A stretch of DNA of 64,000 nucleotides from the NCBI RefSeq assembly GCF_045866565.1, contig NZ_BAAFZV010000002.1, positions 310,001 to 374,000 on the forward strand, written 5' to 3'. The position numbers and the translations under genes were made by a program. The notes below the pieces were generated by a model that did no database searches, was not told the origin of the DNA, and saw only the letters and a program-made list of their open reading frames with translations. Of this stretch, positions 25,222 to 33,625 are shown in pieces (the stretch's first letter is position 1; each line of letters opens with the position of its first letter). This stretch comes from Cognatilysobacter claricitrinus. GTDB taxonomy: Bacteria; Pseudomonadota; Gammaproteobacteria; Xanthomonadales; Xanthomonadaceae.

Positions 25222-25834
25222 GCCGATCGCATTCGACGTCGAGTCTGTCGACTGGACGAAGCAGGACGGCCTGCTCGCCGCCGTCGTGCAGGACGCGACG
25301 ACGCTGCGCGTGCTGATGGTCGGCTGGATGGATCGCGACGCACTGGCGCACACGATGGCGACGCGGCAGGCGACGTTCTTCAGCCGAACGCGGCAGCGAC
25401 AGTGGACCAAGGGCGAGACGTCCGGCCACATCCTCGACGTCGTCGATGTGCGGCTCGACTGCGATGCGGACACGGTTCTCGTGCTGGCCAACCCGCGCGG
25501 GCCGACCTGTCACCTGGACCGCGCCAGTTGCTTTCCCGATGCGCCCGACAATTTCCTGGGCACGCTGGACGCACTGGTCGAGCGCCGCGCACGCGAGCGA
25601 CCCGCCGGCAGCTACACCACGACGTTGTTGGAGTCCGGCATGCGACGCATCGCGCAGAAGGTCGGCGAGGAGGGTGTCGAGACTGCGCTCGCTGCGGTCG
25701 CGCAGGACGACGATGCGTTGCTGGGTGAATCGGCAGACCTGCTGTACCACCTCGTCGTTCTGCTGCGTGCGCGCGGCCTCTCGCTGGACGACGCGGTCGA
25801 TGTGCTGCGGCAACGCCACGGCAAAACCCAATGA
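25214..25834 (+). CDS. hisI: Phosphoribosyl-AMP cyclohydrolase / phosphoribosyl-ATP pyrophosphatase
   Basis: HisIE fusion of 206 residues. The N-terminal cyclohydrolase (about 1-115) has FFSRTRQRQWTKGETSGH, the metal-binding DVRLDCDADTVL and GPTCH motif. The C-terminal pyrophosphatase (about 120-206) has the acidic helix motif KVGEEGVETALAA and ESADLLYHLVVLL. The start is a GTG at 25214 that overlaps hisF by 8 bases. Last gene of the his operon; no strong terminator hairpin is obvious after it. Confidence 0.93.
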   Translation: MVEPIAFDVESVDWTKQDGLLAAVVQDATTLRVLMVGWMDRDALAHTMATRQATFFSRTRQRQWTKGETSGHILDVVDVRLDCDADTVLVLANPRGPTCHLDRASCFPDAPDNFLGTLDALVERRARERPAGSYTTTLLESGMRRIAQKVGEEGVETALAAVAQDDDALLGESADLLYHLVVLLRARGLSLDDAVDVLRQRHGKTQ

Positions 25835-25877
25835 CGCAGCGTCGCTGCTAGGCTTTCCGCTAGTCTCGGAGGCCGCC

Positions 25878-27479
25878 ATGACCCGTTCGCTCGTCGCATT
25901 CGCGCTGCTCACGTTCGCCTCGTGGTCGCATGCGCAGGCTGCGCCACGATGCGACAGCGCGGTATACGAGGATCGAAACGGCAATGGCCGTCGCGACGCG
26001 GGCGAAGCCGGCATTCCGGGCATTCGCGTGTCGGACGGCGTGCGTGTCGTGGCGACGTCGGACGATGGTCGCTTCGACCTGCCCCCGATGCCCGGCCGCA
26101 CGGTGTTCGTCATCAAGCCTGCAGGCTTCGACGTGCCGCGTCGCGAGGACCGCCTGCCGCTGTTCTGGGCGCACACGCCGCAGCTTTTTGCCAGCGGGCT
26201 GCGCTATGGCGGCATACGGGACGCGGGCAGCATGTGTCCGTCGTTCGGCCTGCATCGCGCTGCGCCGCGCAAAGGCGACCTGAATGTACTGGTGTTCGCC
26301 GACACGCAACCGAAGTCGCTGGTGGATGTCGGCTACTACGCGCGCGATATCGTCGAGCCGCTGCGACGTGGCGACGGGACGCCTGCGGCCGACCTTGGCA
26401 TCACGCTCGGCGACGTGGTCAGCGATGACCTGTCGTTGTATCCCGAGATCACCTCGGTGACGACGCGTCTCGGCGCGCCGTGGTTGCACGTGGCGGGCAA
26501 TCACGACGTGGATGCCGATGCACGACGCGACGGGGATGCGTTGCTCAGCTTCCGCCAGCAGTTCGGTCCCGACACGTTCGCCTGGGAAGAGCCGCAGGCC
26601 GATTTCGTCGTGCTCGACGACGTGATCTCGAGGCCCGGTCAGAAGCCCGCGTACATCGGCGGGCTCCGCGACGAGCAGTTTCAATTCCTCGAGCATTACC
26701 TGCCGACGCATGACGGCAAGCGCCTGCTCGTAATCGCGGTGCACATCCCGCTGTTCCCGGACGGTGGGGAAACCTTCCGCAGTGCCGACCGCGAGCGCCT
26801 GTTCGCGTTGCTGAAGGACGTGCCGCACGCACTCGTGCTCAGCGCGCACGGTCACGTGCAACGCCAGTTCTTCCACGACGCAGGCACCGGCTGGCATGGC
26901 GCCGCACCGCTGCACGAGTACAACGCGGGTGCGGCATGCGGCGCCTACTGGTCGGGTGTGAAGAACGCCGCGGGCGTGCCGGATTCGACAATGCCCGACG
27001 GGACGCCAAACGGTACGGCGCGGCTCGTCGTCGCGTCTGATGCCACGTACAAGCTGTCGTGGCAACCCGCGGGCATCACCGAGGAGTCGGGCGCGCTGAC
27101 CCGCGCGATGCGCGCGCACGCACCACGCGTGCTCCGTCGAGGTGCATACCCCGCATGGGGCGTCTACGCGAACGTGTGGATGGGCGTGCCCGACCAGCGC
27201 GTCGAGTTCCGCGTCGACAACGGTGACTGGGTGCCGATGAAGCGCGTCGAGCAACCGGATCCGTGGCTGCTCGCCGAGAACGTGCGCGACGACGAAGCTG
27301 CCAAACTGCGGGGCTACGATCGTTCGCCCGAGGCGCAGCCATCGACCCATCTATGGCGCGGCGCGCTGCCGACGAACCTGGCCGTCGGCGAACATCGGAT
27401 CGACGTACGCACGATCGATCGTTGGCAGGGCGAGCAGCGGGCGAACACGACGTACACGTTGCAGGATGCGCAGCCCTGA
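25878..27479 (+). CDS. Secreted calcineurin-like phosphoesterase
   Basis: 533 residues with a signal peptide (1-20, ending SHAQA). Domain order: an SdrD-B-like collar (about 25-75, YEDRNGNGRRDAGEAGIPGI), a metallophosphoesterase core (about 130-330) with VFADTQ, LGDVVSDD, AGNHDVD, VHIPLF and SAHGHVQ motifs, and a C-terminal domain common to this family. It is probably periplasmic or extracellular and hydrolyses phosphate esters of unknown nature. A GGAGG at about 25868 supports the ATG at 25878. It follows hisI by 43 bases but its function looks unrelated to histidine. Confidence 0.85.
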   Translation: MTRSLVAFALLTFASWSHAQAAPRCDSAVYEDRNGNGRRDAGEAGIPGIRVSDGVRVVATSDDGRFDLPPMPGRTVFVIKPAGFDVPRREDRLPLFWAHTPQLFASGLRYGGIRDAGSMCPSFGLHRAAPRKGDLNVLVFADTQPKSLVDVGYYARDIVEPLRRGDGTPAADLGITLGDVVSDDLSLYPEITSVTTRLGAPWLHVAGNHDVDADARRDGDALLSFRQQFGPDTFAWEEPQADFVVLDDVISRPGQKPAYIGGLRDEQFQFLEHYLPTHDGKRLLVIAVHIPLFPDGGETFRSADRERLFALLKDVPHALVLSAHGHVQRQFFHDAGTGWHGAAPLHEYNAGAACGAYWSGVKNAAGVPDSTMPDGTPNGTARLVVASDATYKLSWQPAGITEESGALTRAMRAHAPRVLRRGAYPAWGVYANVWMGVPDQRVEFRVDNGDWVPMKRVEQPDPWLLAENVRDDEAAKLRGYDRSPEAQPSTHLWRGALPTNLAVGEHRIDVRTIDRWQGEQRANTTYTLQDAQP

Positions 27480-27535
27480 ACGCCGTGGCGACGACGCAAA
27501 CCTGAAGGCGACCGCGGCCCTCGTCGCCGCGAGAT

Positions 27536-28231
27536 CTAGATGCCGACGTCCGCGAACGTCTCGACACGCCGATGGCCGCGCGTCGCATCGCCGGTGCGCG
27601 GCTGCGGATAGTCGTTGCGACGGTCGATCAGCACGGTCTGCATGCCGGCATCGCGCGCTGCATCAAGTTCTTCGACCACGTCCGACAGGAAGACGATATC
27701 GCCCGGCGCGATGCCGATGTTTTCGGCGATGCGCCGATAGCTGTCGGCGTCACGCTTGCCGCCCACCTCGGTGTCGTACCAGCCGGAGAACAGCGACGTG
27801 AGATCGCCGGCGTCGCTGTGCCCGAAGAACAGGCGCTGGGCCGGTACGCTGCCGGACGAATACACGTAGAGCGGGAACCCGGCGTCGTGCCATTCCGGAA
27901 GCGCAAGCGCGGCGTCGGGATACAGGTGCGCGGTGAAATCGGCGCTGCGATAGCCGGCATCCCAGATCATGCCCTGCAGCGCCTTGAGCGCCGTGTGCTT
28001 GCGGTCCTCGTCGATCCAGCCCTGCAGCACTTCGACGATCGTGTCGTCGCTGCAGATGCCGCCGTGCTCGACGGCCACTGCATCGAGCCAGCGTCGCACC
28101 TCGGGCTCGTTGCCGTGCTCGCGCACGAAGCCGGGCAGGGCGCGGCGCGCGTAGGGGAACAGCACGTCCTTCACGAACGAGATGCTGCTGGTGGTGCCTT
28201 CGATGTCGGTGAGGATCGCGCGGACGGGCAT
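27536..28231 (-). CDS. mtnC: Enolase-phosphatase E1
   Basis: HAD-superfamily enzyme of 231 residues in the methionine salvage pathway: enolises and dephosphorylates 2,3-diketo-5-methylthiopentyl-1-phosphate to acireductone. The nucleophile motif is LTDIEGTTSS, followed by YSSGSVPAQRLFFGHS and VFLSDVVEELDAA. Last gene of the mtnB-mtnD-mtnC run, 60 bases after mtnD. Confidence 0.94.
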   Translation of the reverse strand: MPVRAILTDIEGTTSSISFVKDVLFPYARRALPGFVREHGNEPEVRRWLDAVAVEHGGICSDDTIVEVLQGWIDEDRKHTALKALQGMIWDAGYRSADFTAHLYPDAALALPEWHDAGFPLYVYSSGSVPAQRLFFGHSDAGDLTSLFSGWYDTEVGGKRDADSYRRIAENIGIAPGDIVFLSDVVEELDAARDAGMQTVLIDRRNDYPQPRTGDATRGHRRVETFADVGI

Positions 28232-28291
28232 GGGTTTCGTTGATCCGGAGATGCGAGCCGCGTGTTCGGCGGACTGCGGTTCTGCGTGTGG

Positions 28292-28849
28292 TCAGCCGGC
28301 CTGGCCGGGCTCGTAGCGCGGGAATTTCTGCGCGATGTCGGTGCCGGTGAAGTGGCCGATCCAGCCATCCGGTTCCTGGAAGAAGCGGATCGCCACGAAG
28401 CTTGGCTCCGGGCCCATGTCGAACCAGTGCAGCATCGAATCCGGCACCGAGATCAGGTCCCCGGCTTCGCACTTCATCTCGTAGACGCGCTCGCCCGCGT
28501 GCAGCGTGAACAGCCCGGAGCCCGCGACGAAGAAGCGCACCTCGTCTTCCTTGTGGAAGTGCTCGTCCAGGAACTTCCTGCGCGCGTCGGCGTGGTTCGG
28601 GTTGTCCGGGGCGATGCTGACGACATCGACCGTCTTGAAGTTGCGCTCGGCGACGATGCGGTCGATGTCGCTGCGGTACGCATCGAGGATGACGTCAGGC
28701 GCGTCACCGGCCTTGATCGGCTTGCTCGCTTCCCAGCGCTCGAAACCGACGCCGATCGGTGCGAGTTTCTCGGCGATCGAATCCGCTTCGGTCGCGACGA
28801 ACTCGGGCTGGTCGGGTCGTGATTCGTGAAAGATGCGCAAGCGGCTCAT
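28292..28849 (-). CDS. mtnD: Acireductone dioxygenase
   Basis: Cupin enzyme of 185 residues using acireductone and O2 in methionine salvage. The metal motif H-x-H-x4-E is in EHFHKEDEVRFF, and the second histidine block is SMLHWFDMG. The bound metal (Fe or Ni) decides between the ketoacid product and an off-pathway split; the sequence cannot tell. It begins inside the mtnB stop (ATGA). Confidence 0.94.
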   Translation of the reverse strand: MSRLRIFHESRPDQPEFVATEADSIAEKLAPIGVGFERWEASKPIKAGDAPDVILDAYRSDIDRIVAERNFKTVDVVSIAPDNPNHADARRKFLDEHFHKEDEVRFFVAGSGLFTLHAGERVYEMKCEAGDLISVPDSMLHWFDMGPEPSFVAIRFFQEPDGWIGHFTGTDIAQKFPRYEPGQAG

Positions 28850-29514
28850 GACGCGCTCCGGGAGAGTGCAGTGGACGAAGTGCCGAGTCGGCGGAGTTCC
28901 AGTTCGCAGGTAATGAGGAACTCGAACGCTTCGAGGTGGCGGCGCGCTTCCGGCATGTCGCGGCCCCAGGCGTACAGTCCGTGCCCGTCGATCAGGTAGC
29001 CCCACATCGGGCCGGCGTCTAGCAGGCGTTCCACACGCTCTGCGAGCTCCGGCATGTCCTGCGTGTTGGGCAGCACGGGAAGATCGAGCAGGGCGTCGTG
29101 CGTCGTGTTGCCGCTGAACGCCTTGAGCAACTCGTAGCCTTCCAGCCGGAGCACGCCATCGGCCGCATAGAGACGCGATGCGACCGTCTGGTTCATGGAG
29201 TGCGTATGCAGCACGCAGCCGACGTCAGCGAAGCGCTTGTAGAGCTGCGTATGCAGCAGCGTTTCGGCCGATGACTTCTGCGTCGTGGCGACCGGCCGCC
29301 CATCGAGGTCGACGACCATGATGTCGGCCTCGACAAGACGGCCCTTGTCGCGGCCGGACACGGTGATCGCGACGTTTTCCGCATCCATCCGGCGCGAGAA
29401 GTTGCTGCTGGTCGCGGGCGTCCAGCCGCGCTCGGCAAGCTCGCGGACGTTGACGATGATTTCGTCCGCGCAGACCGCGAGGCGTTGCGGGTCGTAGGGC
29501 AGGGGTGTGCTCAT
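28846..29514 (-). CDS. mtnB: Methylthioribulose-1-phosphate dehydratase
   Basis: Class II aldolase-like zinc enzyme of 222 residues that dehydrates methylthioribulose-1-phosphate. Zinc histidines lie in VLHTHSMNQT and IDGHGLYAWG; TPATSSNFSRR is the substrate-binding loop. First gene of the methionine-salvage operon. No mtnA or mtnK lies in the window. Confidence 0.93.
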   Translation of the reverse strand: MSTPLPYDPQRLAVCADEIIVNVRELAERGWTPATSSNFSRRMDAENVAITVSGRDKGRLVEADIMVVDLDGRPVATTQKSSAETLLHTQLYKRFADVGCVLHTHSMNQTVASRLYAADGVLRLEGYELLKAFSGNTTHDALLDLPVLPNTQDMPELAERVERLLDAGPMWGYLIDGHGLYAWGRDMPEARRHLEAFEFLITCELELRRLGTSSTALSRSAS

Positions 29515-29598
29515 CAGTGAAGTTTAGGGCAGTCCGCGTTTCCGACGCGCAACGAAGGCGCGACGCCCGGATGCCTGGTGCGGAACATTCGTCGTCGC

Positions 29599-29632
29599 AA
29601 AAGAAAACGGCGCGGTTGCCCGCGCCGTTTCA
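29599..29632 (-). terminator. Terminator of the amino acid permease gene
   Basis: Perfect stem AAACGGCGCGG / CCGCGCCGTTT with a 4-base loop. On the minus strand it is followed by TTCTTTTG. Confidence 0.85.
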
Positions 29633-29649
29633 GTGACCGATATGCCCGC

Positions 29650-31131
29650 TTACTTGATGTTCGGCTCCGGCACTTCGTGCAGCTCGATCGGCTCGCCGTG
29701 GGCCAGGTGGCTGCGACGACGCGCGAACAGGAAGTAGACGATGAGGCCCAGAACGGCCCAGGCGCAGAAGAACTTGATGGTCGGATCCCAGCCCAGGCTG
29801 AAGAACAGCAGCACGCAGCCGGCAAGTGCCAGCGGGCCGACGATCCAGACCAGCGGCGTGCGGAACGGACGAGCGCGGTTCGGCTCCGTGCGGCGCAGGA
29901 TCATGACGCCCGCGCAGACCATGAAGAATGCGAACAGCGTGCCGGCGTTCGAGATGTCGGCAAGCGCGCTCACCGGGAACAGCGCGGCGAAGAACGCCAC
30001 GAAGATGCCGGTCGTCCAGGTCACGACGTGCGGGGTGTGGAAGCGCGGGTGCACCTTGGCGAACACGGCCGGCATCAGGCCGTCGCGCGCCATCGTGAAC
30101 AGGATGCGCGTCTGGCCGAACATCATCATCAGCACCACCGACGGCAGCGCGATGATCGCCGCGGCCGCGACGAGATCACCCACGCGCGGCCAGCCGATGT
30201 TGCGGAGCACGAATGCCAGCGGCTCCTTGCTCATCGACAGCGGGCCACCCGGCTGCGCGCCCATCGAACCGACCGCCGCGTACGCGACCAGCAGGTAGAA
30301 CACCGTGCACACGCCGAGCGAACCGATCAGGCCGATCGGGATGTTGCGGTTCGGGTTCTTGGTTTCTTCCGCGGCCGTCGAGACCGCGTCGAAGCCCACA
30401 TACGCGAAGAAGATCGACGCGGCGGCGCCGAGCACGCCCACGCCCGAGAGGGGCGTGCCCCAGCCGTTCGGCAGCATCGGAGCGAAGTTCGTGGACTTCA
30501 CGGCCGGGAACGCCAGCAACACGAACGCGGTGAGCGCGGCGATCTTGATCAGGACCAGCACCGACGTGACCTTGGCGGATTTGCTGGTGCCGATGACCAG
30601 CAGCCAGGTCACGAGCAGCGAGAGCAGGAAGGCGATCAGGTTGAAACTGCCGCGCGCGACGGTGCCGTCAGGCAGCGTCACCGGGTCGAACGGACCCGAG
30701 AGCAGTGCAGTCGGCAATCCCATTCCGTGCGCGTGCAGGAAGCCGTTCGCATAGCCGGACCACCCGACCGCGACGGCGCCGGCTGCGACCGCGTATTCGA
30801 GGATCAGCGCCCAGCCCACCATCCACGCGATGAGCTCGCCGAGCACCGCGTACGAATATGTGTAGGCCGAGCCCGACACAGGCACCATCGCCGCGATCTC
30901 GGAGTACATCAACGCCGTCAGTGCGCACACCACGCCGGCGATGATGAACGAGTACATCATGCCCGGGCCGGCCTTGTTCGCCGCGACCGCGGTGAGCACG
31001 AAGATGCCGGTGCCGATCACGGCGCCGATGCCGAGCATGGTCAGGTCGAATGCGCCGAGCTGGCGCTTGAGCGAGCGCTTTTCGGCGGTCGCGAGAATCA
31101 GGTCGAGCGGCTTTCTGCGCTGGAACAGCAT
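29650..31131 (-). CDS. APC-superfamily amino acid permease
   Basis: 493 residues with about 12 membrane helices. The signature of the cationic amino acid transporter group is present: LGIGAVIGTGIFVLT in helix 1, SGSAYTYSYAVLGELIAWMVGW in helix 3, and FFAYVGFDAVSTAAEETKNPNRNIP. It probably imports amino acids by proton symport; specificity is uncertain. It is a single-gene unit between two terminators, facing the Nudix gene divergently. Confidence 0.88.
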   Translation of the reverse strand: MLFQRRKPLDLILATAEKRSLKRQLGAFDLTMLGIGAVIGTGIFVLTAVAANKAGPGMMYSFIIAGVVCALTALMYSEIAAMVPVSGSAYTYSYAVLGELIAWMVGWALILEYAVAAGAVAVGWSGYANGFLHAHGMGLPTALLSGPFDPVTLPDGTVARGSFNLIAFLLSLLVTWLLVIGTSKSAKVTSVLVLIKIAALTAFVLLAFPAVKSTNFAPMLPNGWGTPLSGVGVLGAAASIFFAYVGFDAVSTAAEETKNPNRNIPIGLIGSLGVCTVFYLLVAYAAVGSMGAQPGGPLSMSKEPLAFVLRNIGWPRVGDLVAAAAIIALPSVVLMMMFGQTRILFTMARDGLMPAVFAKVHPRFHTPHVVTWTTGIFVAFFAALFPVSALADISNAGTLFAFFMVCAGVMILRRTEPNRARPFRTPLVWIVGPLALAGCVLLFFSLGWDPTIKFFCAWAVLGLIVYFLFARRRSHLAHGEPIELHEVPEPNIK

Positions 31132-31282
31132 TTGCGGTGTCTCCCCGGGACTAAGGCCCCGGCGCGTACCCCGGGGAACCCGTGGACCTTAGCCGCAGCC
31201 GCCCGCGCTGCACAAGTCGCGACGCGCCCTTCGGTGTATGAATCGGGATAATGCTGCACTGCACCCATGAAGACGCCTTCGT

Positions 31283-31864
31283 ATGGACGCCTCGACCGAC
31301 CCCCACGCTGCGACCGTCCGGCTGCACGCCGACCTCGCCGACTACGCGCGTCGTTGGCCCGATGAGTCGGACGTCGTCGCGCACTTCGTCGAGCTGCTGC
31401 ATGACCTGGACAGTGCGCCGTTCGCGCGCGAGCGGCTCGCGGGGCACTTCACCGGGTCCGCGTGGCTGGTCGACCGCACGGGCACGCGTGTCCTGCTCAC
31501 GCACCATCGCAAGCTGGGTCGATGGCTGCAGCTCGGCGGCCACGCGGACGGCGACGTCGAACTCGGCCGCGTTGCGTTGAAGGAAGCCGAAGAGGAGTCC
31601 GGCCTCGGTGGCCTGACGCTGGAGCCCGGCCTGTTCGATCTCGACCGCCACTGGATCCCCGAGCGCGGCGATGTTCCCGCGCACTGGCATTACGACGTTC
31701 GATTCGTCGTTCGTGCAGGCGATGAGGAAACATTCGTCGTCAGCGAAGAGTCGCTCGACCTCGCATGGCGCGACGTGCAGTCGCTTCTGGACGACCCGGC
31801 GACCGACGAATCCGTGCATCGCATGTCGATGAAGTGGCGTATCCGGAACGCGCAGGCCAGCTAG
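31283..31864 (+). CDS. Nudix hydrolase
   Basis: 193 residues. The Nudix box is present in variant form, GGHADGDVELGRVALKE followed by AEEESGL: the two metal-binding glutamates remain, but the box arginine is Lys and the first glutamate position is Val. Such proteins hydrolyse nucleoside diphosphates linked to another group; the substrate is unknown. The ATG at 31283 is the first in frame. It is transcribed alone and ends at a strong hairpin. Confidence 0.85.
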   Translation: MDASTDPHAATVRLHADLADYARRWPDESDVVAHFVELLHDLDSAPFARERLAGHFTGSAWLVDRTGTRVLLTHHRKLGRWLQLGGHADGDVELGRVALKEAEEESGLGGLTLEPGLFDLDRHWIPERGDVPAHWHYDVRFVVRAGDEETFVVSEESLDLAWRDVQSLLDDPATDESVHRMSMKWRIRNAQAS

Positions 31865-31895
31865 GCGCGCGCACGGGATGTCGCGACGCAAACAA

Positions 31896-31923
31896 GAAGG
31901 GCCGGCAGAAATGCCGGCCCTTC
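31896..31923. terminator. Bidirectional terminator between Nudix and efpL genes
   Basis: Stem GAAGGGCCGGCA / TGCCGGCCCTTC with a GAAA tetraloop between two convergent genes. T residues are few on either side, so strength is uncertain. Confidence 0.7.
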
Positions 31924-31944
31924 GCATACTGGATCGGCGTCGAA

Positions 31945-32511
31945 TCAGTCCGCGCGGCCGGCGAACTCACCCGTCGTGGTGTTCACCAGCACGCGCTCGC
32001 CGGTGCCGATGTATTCCGGCACCATGATCTCGATGCCGGTCGACAGCTTGGCCGGCTTCGGACGCTTGGTCGCGGTGCCGCCCTTGAGTTCTGGCGGGGT
32101 TTCCATGACTTCCAGCGTCACCGTCTGCGGCAGCTGCAGGCCCACCGGTGCGTCGTCGATCACCTGCACGTAGCAGCCCGACAGGTCCGGCACGATGTAG
32201 CCGGCCATATCACCGACCGCGCCCGGGTCGAGCGTGTACGGCGTGTAGTCCTCGTCGTCCAGGAACACGAACGCGTCGCCGTCCATGTACGAGAACGTCG
32301 CCTGGCGACGCGCGAGGTCGACTTCGCGCAGGTCGTCGTCGCCGTCGAAGCTCGCGTCCAGCTTGTTGGCGCCTGGCACGCTGTACATGGTGAAGCGGAA
32401 ACGCACGTTGCCGCCACGGCCCTGCGGCGAGCTGCGTTCGATGTCGCGGATCTGGTACACGCCGCCGTTGTGTTCGACGACGTTGCCCTTCTTGATGTCG
32501 TAGGCCTTCAT
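31945..32511 (-). CDS. yeiP: Elongation factor P-like protein YeiP/EfpL
   Basis: 188 residues with the three beta-barrel domains of EF-P. The C-terminal FAGRAD ending, DEDYTPYTLD and LPQTVTLEVMETPPELKGGTA identify the YeiP (EfpL) branch. The loop that reaches the peptidyl-transferase centre carries SSPQGRGGN, with Arg rather than the modifiable Lys of classic EF-P. It should relieve ribosomes stalled on proline-rich and some other motifs. It starts within the stop of a small membrane protein gene (ATGA). Confidence 0.9.
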   Translation of the reverse strand: MKAYDIKKGNVVEHNGGVYQIRDIERSSPQGRGGNVRFRFTMYSVPGANKLDASFDGDDDLREVDLARRQATFSYMDGDAFVFLDDEDYTPYTLDPGAVGDMAGYIVPDLSGCYVQVIDDAPVGLQLPQTVTLEVMETPPELKGGTATKRPKPAKLSTGIEIMVPEYIGTGERVLVNTTTGEFAGRAD

Positions 32512-32792
32512 TGCTTGGTTCGCTCGTTGTCCTGAATTTGTGGGGCCACGCGGCCGACATGCCACATGAAGAGTCCGAATGCTGCGCCTGCTACGGCCCA
32601 GGTCAGGGCACCGATCGCGAGGTGGCGCGCCGAAATCTCCTGGGCGTGGCCGCCGATCCACGGGCGCAGCAGCATCATGTAGACGAACATCGGCAGCCCC
32701 CAGCCTGCAACGCCGACGAGGAGCACGTAGCGCGTGCGTCCCAGTGCGCGTGCGCGAAGCGGCTGCTGCGGCTCCCGAGGGACGCGTGGCAT
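32508..32792 (-). CDS. Small two-helix membrane protein coupled to yeiP
   Basis: 94 residues of unknown function. Two hydrophobic helices (about 21-45, RYVLLVGVAGWGLPMFVYMMLL, and 58-82, HLAIGALTWAVAGAAFGLFMW), a basic N terminus and a charged C-terminal tail. The stop overlaps the yeiP start, so it is the upstream cistron of that pair. It begins 4 bases after the stop of the upstream dehydrogenase gene, so it is probably in the same transcript. Confidence 0.7.
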   Translation of the reverse strand: MPRVPREPQQPLRARALGRTRYVLLVGVAGWGLPMFVYMMLLRPWIGGHAQEISARHLAIGALTWAVAGAAFGLFMWHVGRVAPQIQDNERTKQ

Positions 32793-32796
32793 CGGT

Positions 32797-33567
32797 TTAC
32801 TTCGGGGCGAGGCGCGTCGCGCCGTCGAGGCGGATCGTCTCGCCGTTGATATACGTGTTGCCGAGGATGTATGCGGCGAGGTCGGCGAATTCCTCGGGCT
32901 TGCCCAGGCGCGACGGGAACGGGATCGACGCCGCGAGCGATTGCTGCACGCTGTCCGGCATGCCGTCGACCATCGGCGTCCAGAACACGCCGGGCGCGAT
33001 CGTGACGACGCGGACGCCGAAACGCGCGAACTCGCGCGCCATCGGCAGCGTCATGCCGACCACGCCGCCTTTCGACGCCGAATACGCGGCCTGGCCGATC
33101 TGGCCTTCGTACGCCGCGACCGACGCGGTGTTCATGACGACGCCCCGTTCGCCGTCGACGCCGGCTTCGTTGTTCTGCATCACCGATGCGCAGGCCTTGG
33201 CGACGTTGAAGCTGCCGACCAGGTTCACCATCACCGTGGTCTGGAACTGCGACAGCGGCATCGGGCCGTCCTTGCCGAGCACGCGACCCGAACCCAGGAT
33301 GCCCGCGCAGTTCACCGCGACGTTCAAGCCGCCGAGGAACTCCACGGCCGCGGCTACGTTCGCGGTGACGCCCGCTTCGTCGGTGACGTCGGTGCGGAAG
33401 AACTTCGCCTTGTCGGCGCCGAGTTCGGCGACCGCCGCCTGGCCCTTCTCGTCGTTGACGTCGAACAGCGCGGCGCGGCCGCCGTCGCGGACGATGCGCT
33501 GCGCTACGGCGAAGCCGAGGCCGGAGACGCCGCCGGTGATGACGGCGCGCGCGTTGGAGATCTGCAT
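32797..33567 (-). CDS. 3-hydroxyacyl-CoA dehydrogenase type 2 (SDR)
   Basis: 256 residues closely resembling human HSD17B10-type enzymes: ITGGVSGLGFAVAQ NAD loop, NCAGILGSGRVLG, MNTASVAAYEGQIGQAAYSASKGG with the Y-x3-K pair, and the family-specific GVFWTPM and PFPSRLGKPEEFA. It would oxidise 2-methyl-3-hydroxybutyryl-CoA or similar short-chain hydroxyacyl-CoA, which fits its place beside leucine catabolism genes. Confidence 0.88.
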   Translation of the reverse strand: MQISNARAVITGGVSGLGFAVAQRIVRDGGRAALFDVNDEKGQAAVAELGADKAKFFRTDVTDEAGVTANVAAAVEFLGGLNVAVNCAGILGSGRVLGKDGPMPLSQFQTTVMVNLVGSFNVAKACASVMQNNEAGVDGERGVVMNTASVAAYEGQIGQAAYSASKGGVVGMTLPMAREFARFGVRVVTIAPGVFWTPMVDGMPDSVQQSLAASIPFPSRLGKPEEFADLAAYILGNTYINGETIRLDGATRLAPK

Positions 33568-33625
33568 TGGCGGTCCCTCGAAAAGCCGGAAAGGCGGCGA
33601 TTCTACCGGCTGCGCCGGCCGCGGC

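Noticed and set aside
29515..29649. SAM riboswitch before the methionine salvage genes
   Set aside because: No SAM riboswitch core or paired helices could be recognised in the short spacer.
29578..31251. Long plus-strand frame opposite the amino acid permease
   Set aside because: Its product is Arg/His/Glu-rich without recognisable folds; it is the shadow of the high-GC permease gene, which has clear membrane helices.
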